Positions 33,901-42,457 of a stretch of DNA of 64,000 nucleotides are shown here, piece by piece (the first letter of the stretch is position 1; each line of letters opens with the position of its first letter). A model generated the notes under the pieces. That model did not search any database. It had not been told where the DNA came from and saw only the letters and a program-made list of their open reading frames with translations. This stretch comes from Chitinophagaceae bacterium (GTDB taxonomy: Bacteria; Bacteroidota; Bacteroidia; Chitinophagales; Chitinophagaceae). Both the position numbers and the translations under genes were made by a program. The DNA is taken from positions 205,892 through 269,891 of the forward strand of contig JADJTY010000014.1 of the NCBI GenBank assembly GCA_016710935.1, in the 5' to 3' direction.

Positions 33901-36900
33901 AGCAACAACAACAACCTTCAACTTCACAGGCGGTGCACAAACCTTTACCGTGCCTGCAGGTGTTAGTTCGATCAACATCACTACATTAGGTGCAGAAGGC
34001 GGAACCGGGGCAACCGGTGGCGATGGTGCAACCGGTGGTGCTGGTGGAAGAGGATCAAGAGCAACAGGTACACTGGCGGTAACACCCGGACAGGTACTTA
34101 ACATATTTGTAGGCGGAGCAGGTGGTGCACCTACAGCAGGATTTAACGGCGGCGGAACAGGCGGTAATGCCAATTCCGGCGGCGGTGGTGGAGCCAGTGA
34201 TGTAAGGTTCCCGGGTGCTGCATCAGCAGACCGTATCCTGGTAGCCGGTGGCGGTGGCGGTGGCGGCCGTGCTGGTTGCGAACTCAATACCGTAGCTGGC
34301 GGAGCTGGTGGAAATGGAGATGGTAATGGAGCAAACGGAACAGATGCACCTACATCAGGTGGTTTCGCTGGAGGCGGATTTGGAGCTATCGGAGTAACAC
34401 CTGGTGCAGCCGGTATTGGTTGTGGAGGTTTCTTAGGTAATCCAGGTTTGGCAGGTTTTGGCCCCGCAGGCGGTAACGGCGGTGGCGGACAAACATGCTG
34501 CTGCTTTAACTTCGCCAGTGTACCTGGCGGTGGTGGCGGCGGCGGTGGCTTCCTTGGTGGTGCCGGCGGTGGCGGCGGTTCTGCAGGAACTGTAGGCTGT
34601 ACCGGTAACGATAAAGGAGCTGGTGGCGGCGGAGCCGGTGGTACTTCATACACAGGCGGTGTAACTGCCGGTGCTGTGACTACCAATATTCAAACAGGTA
34701 ATGGCCAGGTTGTATTAAACTACAACGTAACCACTATTTGTAACGGTCCTACAACTGCATTTACCATTACAGTTAATCCAACTGCAACGGTGAACGTGGT
34801 TCCTGATCAGCAACTTTGTGCTGGTTCACCAACTTTGCCTGTAAACTTTACAAGCGCAACTCCTGGTGCAATTTTCAACTGGACAAACAATACCCCTGCC
34901 ATTGGTCTTGCTGCAGCTGGTACTGGTAATATACCTTCATTTGTTGCCCAGAATCCGGGTAACACTCCATTGGTTGCAACCGTAACAGTTACACCAAGTT
35001 TGCCAATTGGTCCCGGCATTCCGGCTGGTAATTTTAATTTCACTAATACAGCAAACATTGCAATACCTGGATCAGGTACCGGCAGTGGTTCTGGTAGTGG
35101 AGCCAACCCTTATCCTTCAAACATCACCGTGTCTGGTATTCCAACCACGGGTGTTAGTGTGGAGTCTATCAGATTAACTAATATACAACACACCTGGTCT
35201 GATGATATTGGCGTATTATTAGTAGGACCTGGTGGTCAGAAATTCGTGCCGCTGGCAAGAGTGGGTGGAACTACTGGTTTTGATGTAGCAACAACAATAA
35301 CCATCAGAGATGGTTCTCCTGCAATGCCTACAGGCTCTGCAGCAATACCTACAGGTACGTATGGACCAACAGCTGGTGCTACAGCCATATGGCCTGCACC
35401 TGCTCCAGGAACTCCATATAATTATGCTGCTCCAGCTGGCACATCTACCTTTGCCAATACATTCAATACAACTTCAAACTATAATGGAACCTGGAGTTTG
35501 TATGTGACTGATATGGCCGCTGGTGATATTGGAAATATAGCCGGTGGTTGGGGAATTACTTTGGTAACACCTGCCATACCTCCTTCAGTATGTGTTGGTA
35601 CACCACGTACATTCACCATCACTGTTAATCCAAATGCAGCCATTGTTATTGTAGCAGATCCCGGCACAACTATTTGTGAAGGAGATCCTACTTTACTTAC
35701 AGTGTATGAATCAGCTGGTTTAACAACGGTTAATTTAACGCAGTCAGGATCTCAGGTACCTGTTCCAGGATCAGTATCTTGCAATGCAGGCGGATTACAT
35801 ACAGATAACAGTTACTGGAGGGCATACAACCTGGCAACTTTGGGTTTACCATCTGCGTTAACGGTGAATACCGTAACCTTTTGTATTGAGCAGGCATCAG
35901 GCGGTGCTCAGCCTGTAACTGTGAGAGTATACACACAGAATCCAGGACCAGCTTTCCGTGGTGGCACTCGTACTTTAGTTGGTACACAGAATGCCACAGT
36001 GAATAACTCAACTTTAACAACGCAAACGGTAACTTTTGCAACACCGGTTGTAGTTCCTAACACAGCGGTATTAATTGTTGAATTATTTACACCAAGCGGA
36101 CAGGCTACCGGTCGTTCCTTCTTTATAGGCAGTAACCCGGCAGCTCAAACTGGTCCGAGTTATTTATCTGCTGCAACCTGCGGAGTAAACACTCCTACAG
36201 ATGTAGCAGTGATCGGGTTCCCCAATATGCGTATTATCCTCAATGTTGGCGGTATATCTGGCAGCCTTGGCGGTATTGCAACAGGTACTTTCTTATGGAG
36301 CCCTGCTGCAGGTTTAAGTTCAACAACTTCAAACCCTGTTGCAGCTTCTCCAATGAATACAACTACCTACACGGTTGTACGTACAACACCTGGTGGCTGT
36401 ACAAGAACGGCTACTGTTACCATTACCGTTAACAAGCGTCCTGTGGTAACTACACAGCCTGTTAATGAAGTAAGATGTGCCGGTACTACTGCAACCTTTA
36501 CAGTAGGTGCAACAGGTACAGGTCTTATCTACCAATGGCAGGAAAGCCTTGCAGGTTGTGCTGGTCCGTGGGCTAATATAGCCAATGGAGCTCCTTACAG
36601 TGGTGCAAATACAGCAACACTTACTATAAACCCTGTAAATGGTACATTTAGTGGCAGAGGATACCGTGTTATCGTAACCGGTGTTTGTGCACCATGGAAT
36701 CCACCAACCAACGTATCAAACTGTGCTACCTTAACGGTTAATCCTTTACCGGTAGTTACCATTACCCCTGCGGGCCCTGTATGCGGTGGTGTTGCAGGTT
36801 TGTTTGGTACACAATTAAGTACAGCATCTGCTCCTCCTCCGGTGCCGGGTAGTTGTACTACAGCATCTGGTGCGATCAGTGTTGCAGTACCGGATAATAC

Positions 36901-39760
36901 AGCAAATGGTGTATCAACCACCCTTGCTGTTTCATGCGTACCTGCTAATGCAACCATTACAGGTATCAGGGTTAACTTCAACATGCCGGGCCACACGTAT
37001 GTGGGCGATATGATCATGAACCTGAGAGCGCCTAATGGTACAATTTTAAACCTGGTTAAATATATGAGTGGAACTGCTACACAGGCAGGAACTTATCCTA
37101 ATGCAGGATTTGTAAATACCACCATCAGTTCATCAGGTACAGCAGCTTTGGGTACAGCAACCACCACGCCTATTACAGGAACGTGGAAAGCTGATCTGCT
37201 GAATGGTACCATACCATTTACAATTCAGGAAATAGCCGGCTTCACATCAACAGCTACCAACTGGAACCAGTTATTCTCAGTTCCAAACGGAACCTGGACA
37301 CTGGCCATGGCTGATGGAGGTCCTGGTGATGTGGGTACTTTAACCAACTGGTCTATCACGGTTGAGTATACCACACCAGGTACAACAGGCTCTACGCTTT
37401 CTTATGTATGGGCTCCGGTTACAGGTTTGTATACCGATGCACAGGCAACTATACCTTACACAGGTACAAGTACACCTGTTGTATATGCTGCACCAACTAC
37501 ATTAACCACCTATACTGTAACAGCTACAGATGTAGTAACGGGTTGTGTAAGTACAGCTTCAGTATTGGTTAACTACACACCTCCTGCACCTTCTGTAACA
37601 CCGTCATCAGTAACAATGTGTTTGGGAGATCCGGCTGTGCGTTTGATAGCCAATTCTTCAACAACAACAACCTCAAATGTTACAGTATCTTCAGGCACCA
37701 TCAGTGTACCAATACCTGACGGAACAAGTGTAGCGGCTACTTCAAACCTTACTGTTGCAGGTGTACCTACCGGTGCAAACGTCAGTGAGATCAGGGTAAC
37801 CATGAATATCAACCATACCTGGGTAGGTGATGTGGATGTGAACCTGAGAGCGCCAAACAACGCTATTTTGAACCTGGTAGGTTCATTAGATGGCGGAACC
37901 GGCGGTAATGCAACCGACAACTTCACCAATACAGTATTCAGTTCACTTCCAGGTGGTGCAGCCATCAGTGGAGCTCCGGCACCACGTACCGGTACTTTTG
38001 CAGCAGAAGCCCGGGCAGGCTTTGGCCCTATCGGTTTCATACAAACTGTAAATAACTGGGCGGCACTTACACCAACTTCGGCATCAGCTAACGGAACCTG
38101 GACACTGGCAATGGGAGACAATGTTGGTACGGATACAGGAACACTAACATCGTGGTCAATCAGCATTACTACATCAGTAACTGTAGGTGTACCATCAACC
38201 GCTGCTACCTGGTCTCCAATTGCGGGATTATTTAATGATGCAGCGGCTACCATTCCTTATGCCGGTACGCCAAGAGATACCGTATGGACAATGCCAACAC
38301 CATCGGGTGTTTATACTTATTCGGCAACTGTACAGAGTCTTCCGGCATCCAACCCTGTTCCGGTATCATTTACAAACCCGGCCAATATTGTCATTAATCC
38401 GGCGGGTCCTGCTACACCTTATCCTTCTAACCTTACCGTTAGCGGATTAGCAACAACAGGTATTAGTGTAAATTCCGTAGTGCTTACCGGTATGAGTCAT
38501 ACCTGGGGCAATGATATAGACGTTCTTTTACAATCGCCAACAGGCCAGAACGTTGTACTGATGAGTGATGTAGGTGGTACAGTTGCGGTTCCAAATGCAA
38601 CGTATACATTTAGGGATGGTGCTGGAGCTATGAATGCGAATGCAGCCAATCCTACAGGTACTTATGCTCCAACCAATAACGGTGCTGCCGATGACTGGCC
38701 TGCTCCGGGTCCTGGTGCAATAACACAGGCGGCGCCTGCGCTGTCTTTGTTTGGCAGTACTGCCGATATGAACGGTGTTTGGAAGCTGTTTGTGTTTGAT
38801 GATATAGGTGGCGATGCAGGAAACATCAGTGGTGGTTACACCATCAGGTTCAATGTACCGCTTACTCCTTGTACTTCACCAGCAAGAACAGTGGTGGTAA
38901 CGGTTCGCCAGCCAACGGTGCTGAATGCACAGTTGCCAGCTAACCAAACCATCTGTACCGATAAGGTAGCAACCTTTACGGTAGCAGTTACCGCCGGAAC
39001 CGGCCCTCACAGCTATCAGTGGCAGGTAAGCACCAATGGTGGTGGTACCTGGGCTAATGTTAACAATGGTGGTGTTTACAGCGGTGCTACTACAGCTACG
39101 CTAACCATCACTGCACCTCCGGTAACTATGAACGGATACCAGTACCGTGCGATTGTGAATGGTGCTGCACCATGTGCTGCACAAACTTCAAGAGCAGCTA
39201 CATTAACGGTTAATCCATTACCAGCGTTCTCGATCAGTGCTAATCCTACCAGCCTGTTACCAGGTATGCAAACAACCATAGCTGCTTCAGTTATTGTACC
39301 TCCTGCTACACCATTTGTGTATAGCTGGATACGTAATGGCGTGGTACTCAGCAGCCCTGCATTGGGTGTGGTGAGTGGTTTAGGAACAGCTAACCTGAGA
39401 GTGGATGTGGATGGTATGGGTGATTACCAACTGAGAGTTACTGATGCGAACGGATGTACGAACATTTCGAATACCGTAACCATCAAAGATTCTGCAAGCG
39501 GTAAGTGCTTCATCTATCCAAACCCAACCAGTGGTAAGTTCCAGGTTAGGTATTACAGTGTTGCAAACAACGTGTTGCCAAGATTCTTAACAATTTATGA
39601 TTCTAAAGGCGACCGCGTTTTGTCACAGAACTACACGATCGGAAGACCATACGACAGAATGGATGTTGATATGCGTGGATTTGGAAAAGGACTCTACTGG
39701 GTTGAAATCGGTGACCTGAACGGTAACCGTTTAACCATGTGCAGAGTAGTGATACAGTAA
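30953..39760 (+). CDS. giant secreted reprolysin-like metalloprotease with P-domain modules and T9SS sorting domain
   Basis: A 2935-residue exported multidomain protein. Order: signal peptide (residues 1-20); pro-region to about 200; reprolysin/M12B-like zinc protease with HEIGHQMGANH (His362, His366, His372) and Met-turn MGY at 394; a lectin/cadherin-like part to about 690; two tandem Ig-like repeats of about 105 residues (690-900); PKD-like domain; a glycine-rich domain (about 995-1255); four P-domain-like modules (about 1361-1541, 1966-2142, 2240-2411, 2467-2640) with HTWSDDIGVLL-like signatures; Ig/PKD-like linkers; and a type A sorting domain from about 2847 (CFIYPNPTSGKF...GLYWVEI). Likely exported by the type IX system and held on or released from the surface. 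Not split by frameshifts. Confidence 0.88.
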   Translation: MKKALLLTLFFALIVTFGFSQTGKYWSANSDSRSSIITDKSVARLSFPKEFKLFNLNTESLRKDLFSIVGSSAKRQTVISLPNADGGFEEFEVNEASNFEPSLQARFPEIRAYSGRGITDRAATLKLSISPQGIQTMVFRAGKPNEFIEAYSKDHSVYAVFKSQRDKGQLQWTCSTPEENLAKSLNAKVATSGLTGSSTGELKTMRLAQSCNGEYANYFGATSAAQVALVLAAYNATLTRCNGTYEKDLAIHLNLVPESVNVIYYDPATDPYTTLGAWNTQLQIALNTSLTGPATPIAVNNAAYDIGHMFGASGGGGNAGCIGCVCVDGIPAGTGATKGRGITSPADGIPMGDNFDIDYVAHEIGHQMGANHTFSMSNENLGQNKEVGSGITIMGYAGITSQDVAPHSIDIWHETSIGQIQANMAGKTCPITTVITANNATPVVAPVSNATIPISTPFALIGTATDANPGDVLTYCWEQDNDGTGQTGNNSRAYIAKPTGPNWLTFPATTSGTRFMPRLSTILAGLNVTPVLPGGDAIADIEALSSVARTLNFRLTVRDNSSYVADPPASRKVGQTAFTDMTVTVSATSGPFAVTQPNTNLSWAGGTTQTVTWDVNNTTAAPVSCANVRILLSTDGGNTFPTVLAASTPNDGTESVAIPAGPTTTARIKVEAVGNIFFDISNTNFNITGAPTAPTVTINQAAAQADPTSTSPINFTVVFNEAVTGFATGDVTLSGTAGATTAVVTGGPSTYNVAVSGMGSSGTVIATIPAGVCTSVASALANAASTSTDNTVTFNLVVAAPTVTINQAAAQPDPTSASTINFTVVFDQNVTGFATGDVTLSGTAGATTGTVTGTGTTYNVAVTGMTGSGTVIATVPAGVCQNATAQGNLASTSTDNTVTYNAPPGCTSVDPVPNQTVCNNSPTTAVNFTSSTPGTTFSWVNNTPSIGLAANGTGNIPSFVATNATALPVTATITVTPVLTTVTATTTTFNFTGGAQTFTVPAGVSSINITTLGAEGGTGATGGDGATGGAGGRGSRATGTLAVTPGQVLNIFVGGAGGAPTAGFNGGGTGGNANSGGGGGASDVRFPGAASADRILVAGGGGGGGRAGCELNTVAGGAGGNGDGNGANGTDAPTSGGFAGGGFGAIGVTPGAAGIGCGGFLGNPGLAGFGPAGGNGGGGQTCCCFNFASVPGGGGGGGGFLGGAGGGGGSAGTVGCTGNDKGAGGGGAGGTSYTGGVTAGAVTTNIQTGNGQVVLNYNVTTICNGPTTAFTITVNPTATVNVVPDQQLCAGSPTLPVNFTSATPGAIFNWTNNTPAIGLAAAGTGNIPSFVAQNPGNTPLVATVTVTPSLPIGPGIPAGNFNFTNTANIAIPGSGTGSGSGSGANPYPSNITVSGIPTTGVSVESIRLTNIQHTWSDDIGVLLVGPGGQKFVPLARVGGTTGFDVATTITIRDGSPAMPTGSAAIPTGTYGPTAGATAIWPAPAPGTPYNYAAPAGTSTFANTFNTTSNYNGTWSLYVTDMAAGDIGNIAGGWGITLVTPAIPPSVCVGTPRTFTITVNPNAAIVIVADPGTTICEGDPTLLTVYESAGLTTVNLTQSGSQVPVPGSVSCNAGGLHTDNSYWRAYNLATLGLPSALTVNTVTFCIEQASGGAQPVTVRVYTQNPGPAFRGGTRTLVGTQNATVNNSTLTTQTVTFATPVVVPNTAVLIVELFTPSGQATGRSFFIGSNPAAQTGPSYLSAATCGVNTPTDVAVIGFPNMRIILNVGGISGSLGGIATGTFLWSPAAGLSSTTSNPVAASPMNTTTYTVVRTTPGGCTRTATVTITVNKRPVVTTQPVNEVRCAGTTATFTVGATGTGLIYQWQESLAGCAGPWANIANGAPYSGANTATLTINPVNGTFSGRGYRVIVTGVCAPWNPPTNVSNCATLTVNPLPVVTITPAGPVCGGVAGLFGTQLSTASAPPPVPGSCTTASGAISVAVPDNTANGVSTTLAVSCVPANATITGIRVNFNMPGHTYVGDMIMNLRAPNGTILNLVKYMSGTATQAGTYPNAGFVNTTISSSGTAALGTATTTPITGTWKADLLNGTIPFTIQEIAGFTSTATNWNQLFSVPNGTWTLAMADGGPGDVGTLTNWSITVEYTTPGTTGSTLSYVWAPVTGLYTDAQATIPYTGTSTPVVYAAPTTLTTYTVTATDVVTGCVSTASVLVNYTPPAPSVTPSSVTMCLGDPAVRLIANSSTTTTSNVTVSSGTISVPIPDGTSVAATSNLTVAGVPTGANVSEIRVTMNINHTWVGDVDVNLRAPNNAILNLVGSLDGGTGGNATDNFTNTVFSSLPGGAAISGAPAPRTGTFAAEARAGFGPIGFIQTVNNWAALTPTSASANGTWTLAMGDNVGTDTGTLTSWSISITTSVTVGVPSTAATWSPIAGLFNDAAATIPYAGTPRDTVWTMPTPSGVYTYSATVQSLPASNPVPVSFTNPANIVINPAGPATPYPSNLTVSGLATTGISVNSVVLTGMSHTWGNDIDVLLQSPTGQNVVLMSDVGGTVAVPNATYTFRDGAGAMNANAANPTGTYAPTNNGAADDWPAPGPGAITQAAPALSLFGSTADMNGVWKLFVFDDIGGDAGNISGGYTIRFNVPLTPCTSPARTVVVTVRQPTVLNAQLPANQTICTDKVATFTVAVTAGTGPHSYQWQVSTNGGGTWANVNNGGVYSGATTATLTITAPPVTMNGYQYRAIVNGAAPCAAQTSRAATLTVNPLPAFSISANPTSLLPGMQTTIAASVIVPPATPFVYSWIRNGVVLSSPALGVVSGLGTANLRVDVDGMGDYQLRVTDANGCTNISNTVTIKDSASGKCFIYPNPTSGKFQVRYYSVANNVLPRFLTIYDSKGDRVLSQNYTIGRPYDRMDVDMRGFGKGLYWVEIGDLNGNRLTMCRVVIQ

Positions 39761-39782
39761 AAACAGTGATCTGTTTATAATG

Positions 39783-39815
39783 AAAAGCCCCCCGAAATTT
39801 CGGGGGGCTTTTTTT
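39783..39815 (+). terminator. strong rho-independent terminator
   Basis: AAAAGCCCCCCGAAA-TTTCGGGGGGC followed by seven T, ending the giant protease gene. Confidence 0.95.
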
Positions 39816-39850
39816 ATAGCTGTCTCGTCCTGGAAAAAGTTGAATACTAA

Positions 39851-40459
39851 TTATTTATTGGGATAACTGCTTACAAAAACATTTCCCCTTATATAAAACC
39901 TGTATGGCAGTATCGCTGCATCTCCTGATCCTTCAACTCCAATACGCCTGCTTATCCCTATTTCAGTTTCTGTAATTTTAAACCCATCGTCAGCAATATA
40001 AATTTCATTTTTCCTTAGATTTATTCCTGAATGAACTTTTGAAATACCCAACGCCTTTGCTGCATTACCGGGCCCTTTTGTTAAGCTATTATCCAGTTTT
40101 GTTTTACCGGTTCTTGTAAGCATAGCATCAATGCCCGCGATGGGTTCAACTGCTCTTATTAAAACTGCATCCGGAATATTTGCTGCATTGGTAACCACAT
40201 TAAACAAATGATGCATGCCAAAACAGATATATACATATGCAATGCCTGCATCCGCATACATGTGCTCGTTGCGTGTTGTACGCTTACCGCCGAATGAGTG
40301 CGATGCCTTGTCTGTTAGCCCGATATAGGCTTCGGTTTCAACAATACGCCCCGACGTAATAACACCATTAAAATCTGTAACAAGAATTTTTCCGATCAAT
40401 TCCTTTGCAATCAGCAATACATCTGTCCTTTTATAAAATTGAGTAGTCAGTTTCTTCAT
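39851..40459 (-). CDS. 3-methyladenine DNA glycosylase (AAG/MPG family)
   Basis: Excises alkylated purines in base-excision repair. The 202-residue protein has the family marks VLLIAKELIGKILV, GRIVETEAYIGLTDKASHSFGGKRTTRNEHMYADAGIAYVYICFGMHHLFNVVT (with the catalytic glutamate in ETEAY) and KGPGNAAKALGI. Start ATG 40459 (MKKLTTQFYKR) fits the family; a longer in-frame start at 40537 would overlap the divergent EI24 gene. Confidence 0.92.
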   Translation of the reverse strand: MKKLTTQFYKRTDVLLIAKELIGKILVTDFNGVITSGRIVETEAYIGLTDKASHSFGGKRTTRNEHMYADAGIAYVYICFGMHHLFNVVTNAANIPDAVLIRAVEPIAGIDAMLTRTGKTKLDNSLTKGPGNAAKALGISKVHSGINLRKNEIYIADDGFKITETEIGISRRIGVEGSGDAAILPYRFYIRGNVFVSSYPNK

Positions 40460-40520
40460 TATATTATTAACTTTAAAGCTAAAATACAATATTGAAGTAT
40501 TAGCCAATTGAAATTTAATC

Positions 40521-41312
40521 ATGCTGAAAGAAATCATTATATCCTTACAAGCCTATTATCAAACACATCGCTTTATCATAAAGCACCGGCTCTGGAAATG
40601 GATATTAATACCTGGCCTTATTTATACACTTCTTTTTTGCCTGGGCATTTATCTGTTTGTTGTATCCAGCAGCAGCGCTATTGATTTTATGTTACAAAAA
40701 TCAGGTGTGGCTCAGTGGATGGAAAAAATGCAAAATAGCTGGCTTAGCTTTTTATTGATTTTTGGTCAGATCATCCTTAACCTGGTATTGCTATTATTTT
40801 ATTTTTCGCTCTTTAAATATTTGTTCCTCATTATTGGCTCACCGTTGTTTGCTTACCTCAGTGAAAAAACCGAATCAATAATTGAAGGGAGAGAATACCC
40901 TTTCAATATTAAGCAACTGATGAAAGATATAATACGTGGCATTAAGCTGGCATTGCGTAATATGCTTTGGCAAACAGTTTATACGGTTTCTATTTTGATC
41001 TTATCATTTATTCCGGTGATTGGCTGGGTAACCCCTCTACTTGCATTACTGGTTGAGTGTTATTACCTGGGCTTTTCTATGCTTGATTACAGTTGCGAAC
41101 GGAATAAATTGTCAACCGCCCAAAGTATTGGCTTCATCGGGCGGCACAAAGGCCTGGCCATAGGTAACGGTATGGTTTTTTACCTGATGCATTTCATTCC
41201 TGTCCTGGGCTGGCTGCTTGCACCCAGTTATGCTGTGATTGCAGCCACCATCAGTTTATACAAAGCAAAAAACGAAGGGTTAATTAATGTTTCCGGAAAG
41301 ATCAATTTATAA
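40521..41312 (+). CDS. EI24 domain (CysZ-like) membrane protein
   Basis: A 263-residue inner-membrane protein of the EI24/CysZ/YciC type with four or more long hydrophobic segments: WILIPGLIYTLLFCLGIYLFVV, LSFLLIFGQIILNLVLLLFYFSLF, WQTVYTVSILILSFIPVIGWVTPLLALLVECYYLG and AIGNGMVFYLMHFIPVLGWLLAPSYAVIAATI. The repeated FIPVIGW/FIPVLGW signature is typical. E. coli CysZ takes up sulfate; the role here is not shown. It ends 2 nt before the RsmI-like gene. Confidence 0.82.
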   Translation: MLKEIIISLQAYYQTHRFIIKHRLWKWILIPGLIYTLLFCLGIYLFVVSSSSAIDFMLQKSGVAQWMEKMQNSWLSFLLIFGQIILNLVLLLFYFSLFKYLFLIIGSPLFAYLSEKTESIIEGREYPFNIKQLMKDIIRGIKLALRNMLWQTVYTVSILILSFIPVIGWVTPLLALLVECYYLGFSMLDYSCERNKLSTAQSIGFIGRHKGLAIGNGMVFYLMHFIPVLGWLLAPSYAVIAATISLYKAKNEGLINVSGKINL

Positions 41313-41314
41313 TT

Positions 41315-42015
41315 ATGCAATCACTCGTATATCTTGTTCCCTGCGTTTTGGTGGAAACGGCTACAGAAACCATTCCGCCTTATATTATTGATGCTGTAAA
41401 AACTGCCAGGTAATTTTTGCTGAAAACGAAAGAACAGCGAGGCGTTTTTTAAAGAGCATCTGCAAAGAAATTGTGATTGATGATTATGAGTGGTTCACCA
41501 TTCATAAAGCAGAAAATGAGGTATTAAGTTCATTCAGGCAAAAAATAACAGCCGGTAAAAACATTACGATCATCAGTGAAGCCGGATGCCCGGGCATTGC
41601 CGACCCCGGACAAATTTTAATTGCCGCAGCACAGGAAATGAATGCCATAATAAAGCCCCTGGTTGGCCCCAGTTCTATACTGCTGGCATTAATGGCAAGC
41701 GGTTTAAACGGGCAACAATTTGAATTTGTTGGCTACTTACCTATTGATAACCTGGAAAGAAATAAAGCTATAACAGCTTTAGAAACCTCATCGCAAAAGA
41801 AAAACAGCACCCAGATATTTATTGAAACACCCTACCGGAATAACCAGTTGATAGAAAATTTATTAAAGACCTGTAAAACATCTACCAAACTTTGTATTGC
41901 CGCTGAACTAACCGGCCCAAATGAATCAATAAAAACAAAAAGTATAGCAGATTGGAAAAAAGAAAAAACCGATTTTCATAAAAAACCGGTTATATTTTTA
42001 TTGCAAAGCAATTAA
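41315..42015 (+). pseudogene. RsmI-like SAM-dependent methyltransferase, one frame break
   Basis: Tetrapyrrole-methylase fold protein related to the 16S rRNA methyltransferase RsmI, in the short Bacteroidota version (about 233 residues). The first part reads MQSLVYLVPCVLVETATETIPPYIIDAVKTAR, then a stop at 41411; the next frame continues VIFAENERTARRFLKSICKE...TIISEAGCPGIADPGQ...PLVGPSSILLALMASGLNGQ...IETPYRN. A single missing base near 41408 explains it. Because the rest is intact and other one-base breaks occur in this window, a consensus error is at least as likely as real inactivation. Overlaps nothing and follows EI24 by 2 nt. Confidence 0.8.
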
Positions 42016-42017
42016 TA

Positions 42018-42440
42018 CTATTGCCCCACTCTTGCCAGATCTGTAACTATATAAACACTTTCGCCTCGCCAGGGCAAAGTTTTACGATACTGGCTATATT
42101 TTAACGAAATCACTTTTCCCTGCAATTTCATAAGTGTATCTGCCAGCTTTTCATTTTTTACAGAAAAATAAAATTTTTCGGGCACCATTACATTGGTTGC
42201 CTGTTGAAAATTGCCGATCAATACTTCACCTTCATGCGTTTTAAAAATATTCCCTTTGCGTGAAAGTTTGGTAAGCAACCCCGTTCTTTCACCATCGCTA
42301 TATACATTAAAGTAAAACCAATAAACTAAAAAAGCAAGTAACAACATGGCTACTAAAGAAAAGCGCCATAAAAATTTACGCAAGCCACTTTTTTTCTTTG
42401 GCTGTACTTTAGCAACGGGGTCCATTTTTATATCTTCCAT
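42018..42440 (-). CDS. single-pass membrane protein of unknown function
   Basis: A 140-residue protein with a short basic cytoplasmic N-terminus (KKKSGLRKFLWR), one transmembrane helix (FSLVAMLLLAFLVYWFYFNVY, about residues 28-48) and a periplasmic remainder: YSDGERTGLLTKLSRKGNIFKTHEGEVLIGNF, then KVISLKYSQYRKTLPWRGESVYIVTDL. This pattern is frequent in Bacteroidota, with no function I know. It lies 18 nt downstream of the M28 peptidase on the same strand. Confidence 0.65.
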   Translation of the reverse strand: MEDIKMDPVAKVQPKKKSGLRKFLWRFSLVAMLLLAFLVYWFYFNVYSDGERTGLLTKLSRKGNIFKTHEGEVLIGNFQQATNVMVPEKFYFSVKNEKLADTLMKLQGKVISLKYSQYRKTLPWRGESVYIVTDLARVGQ

Positions 42441-42457
42441 GTTATTGTATTTAAAAA

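Noticed and set aside
33649..34686. 345-codon proline-rich open frame on the minus strand
   Set aside because: It is the complement of the glycine-rich domain of the giant protease; GGC/GGT-rich DNA read backwards gives proline/alanine and no stops.
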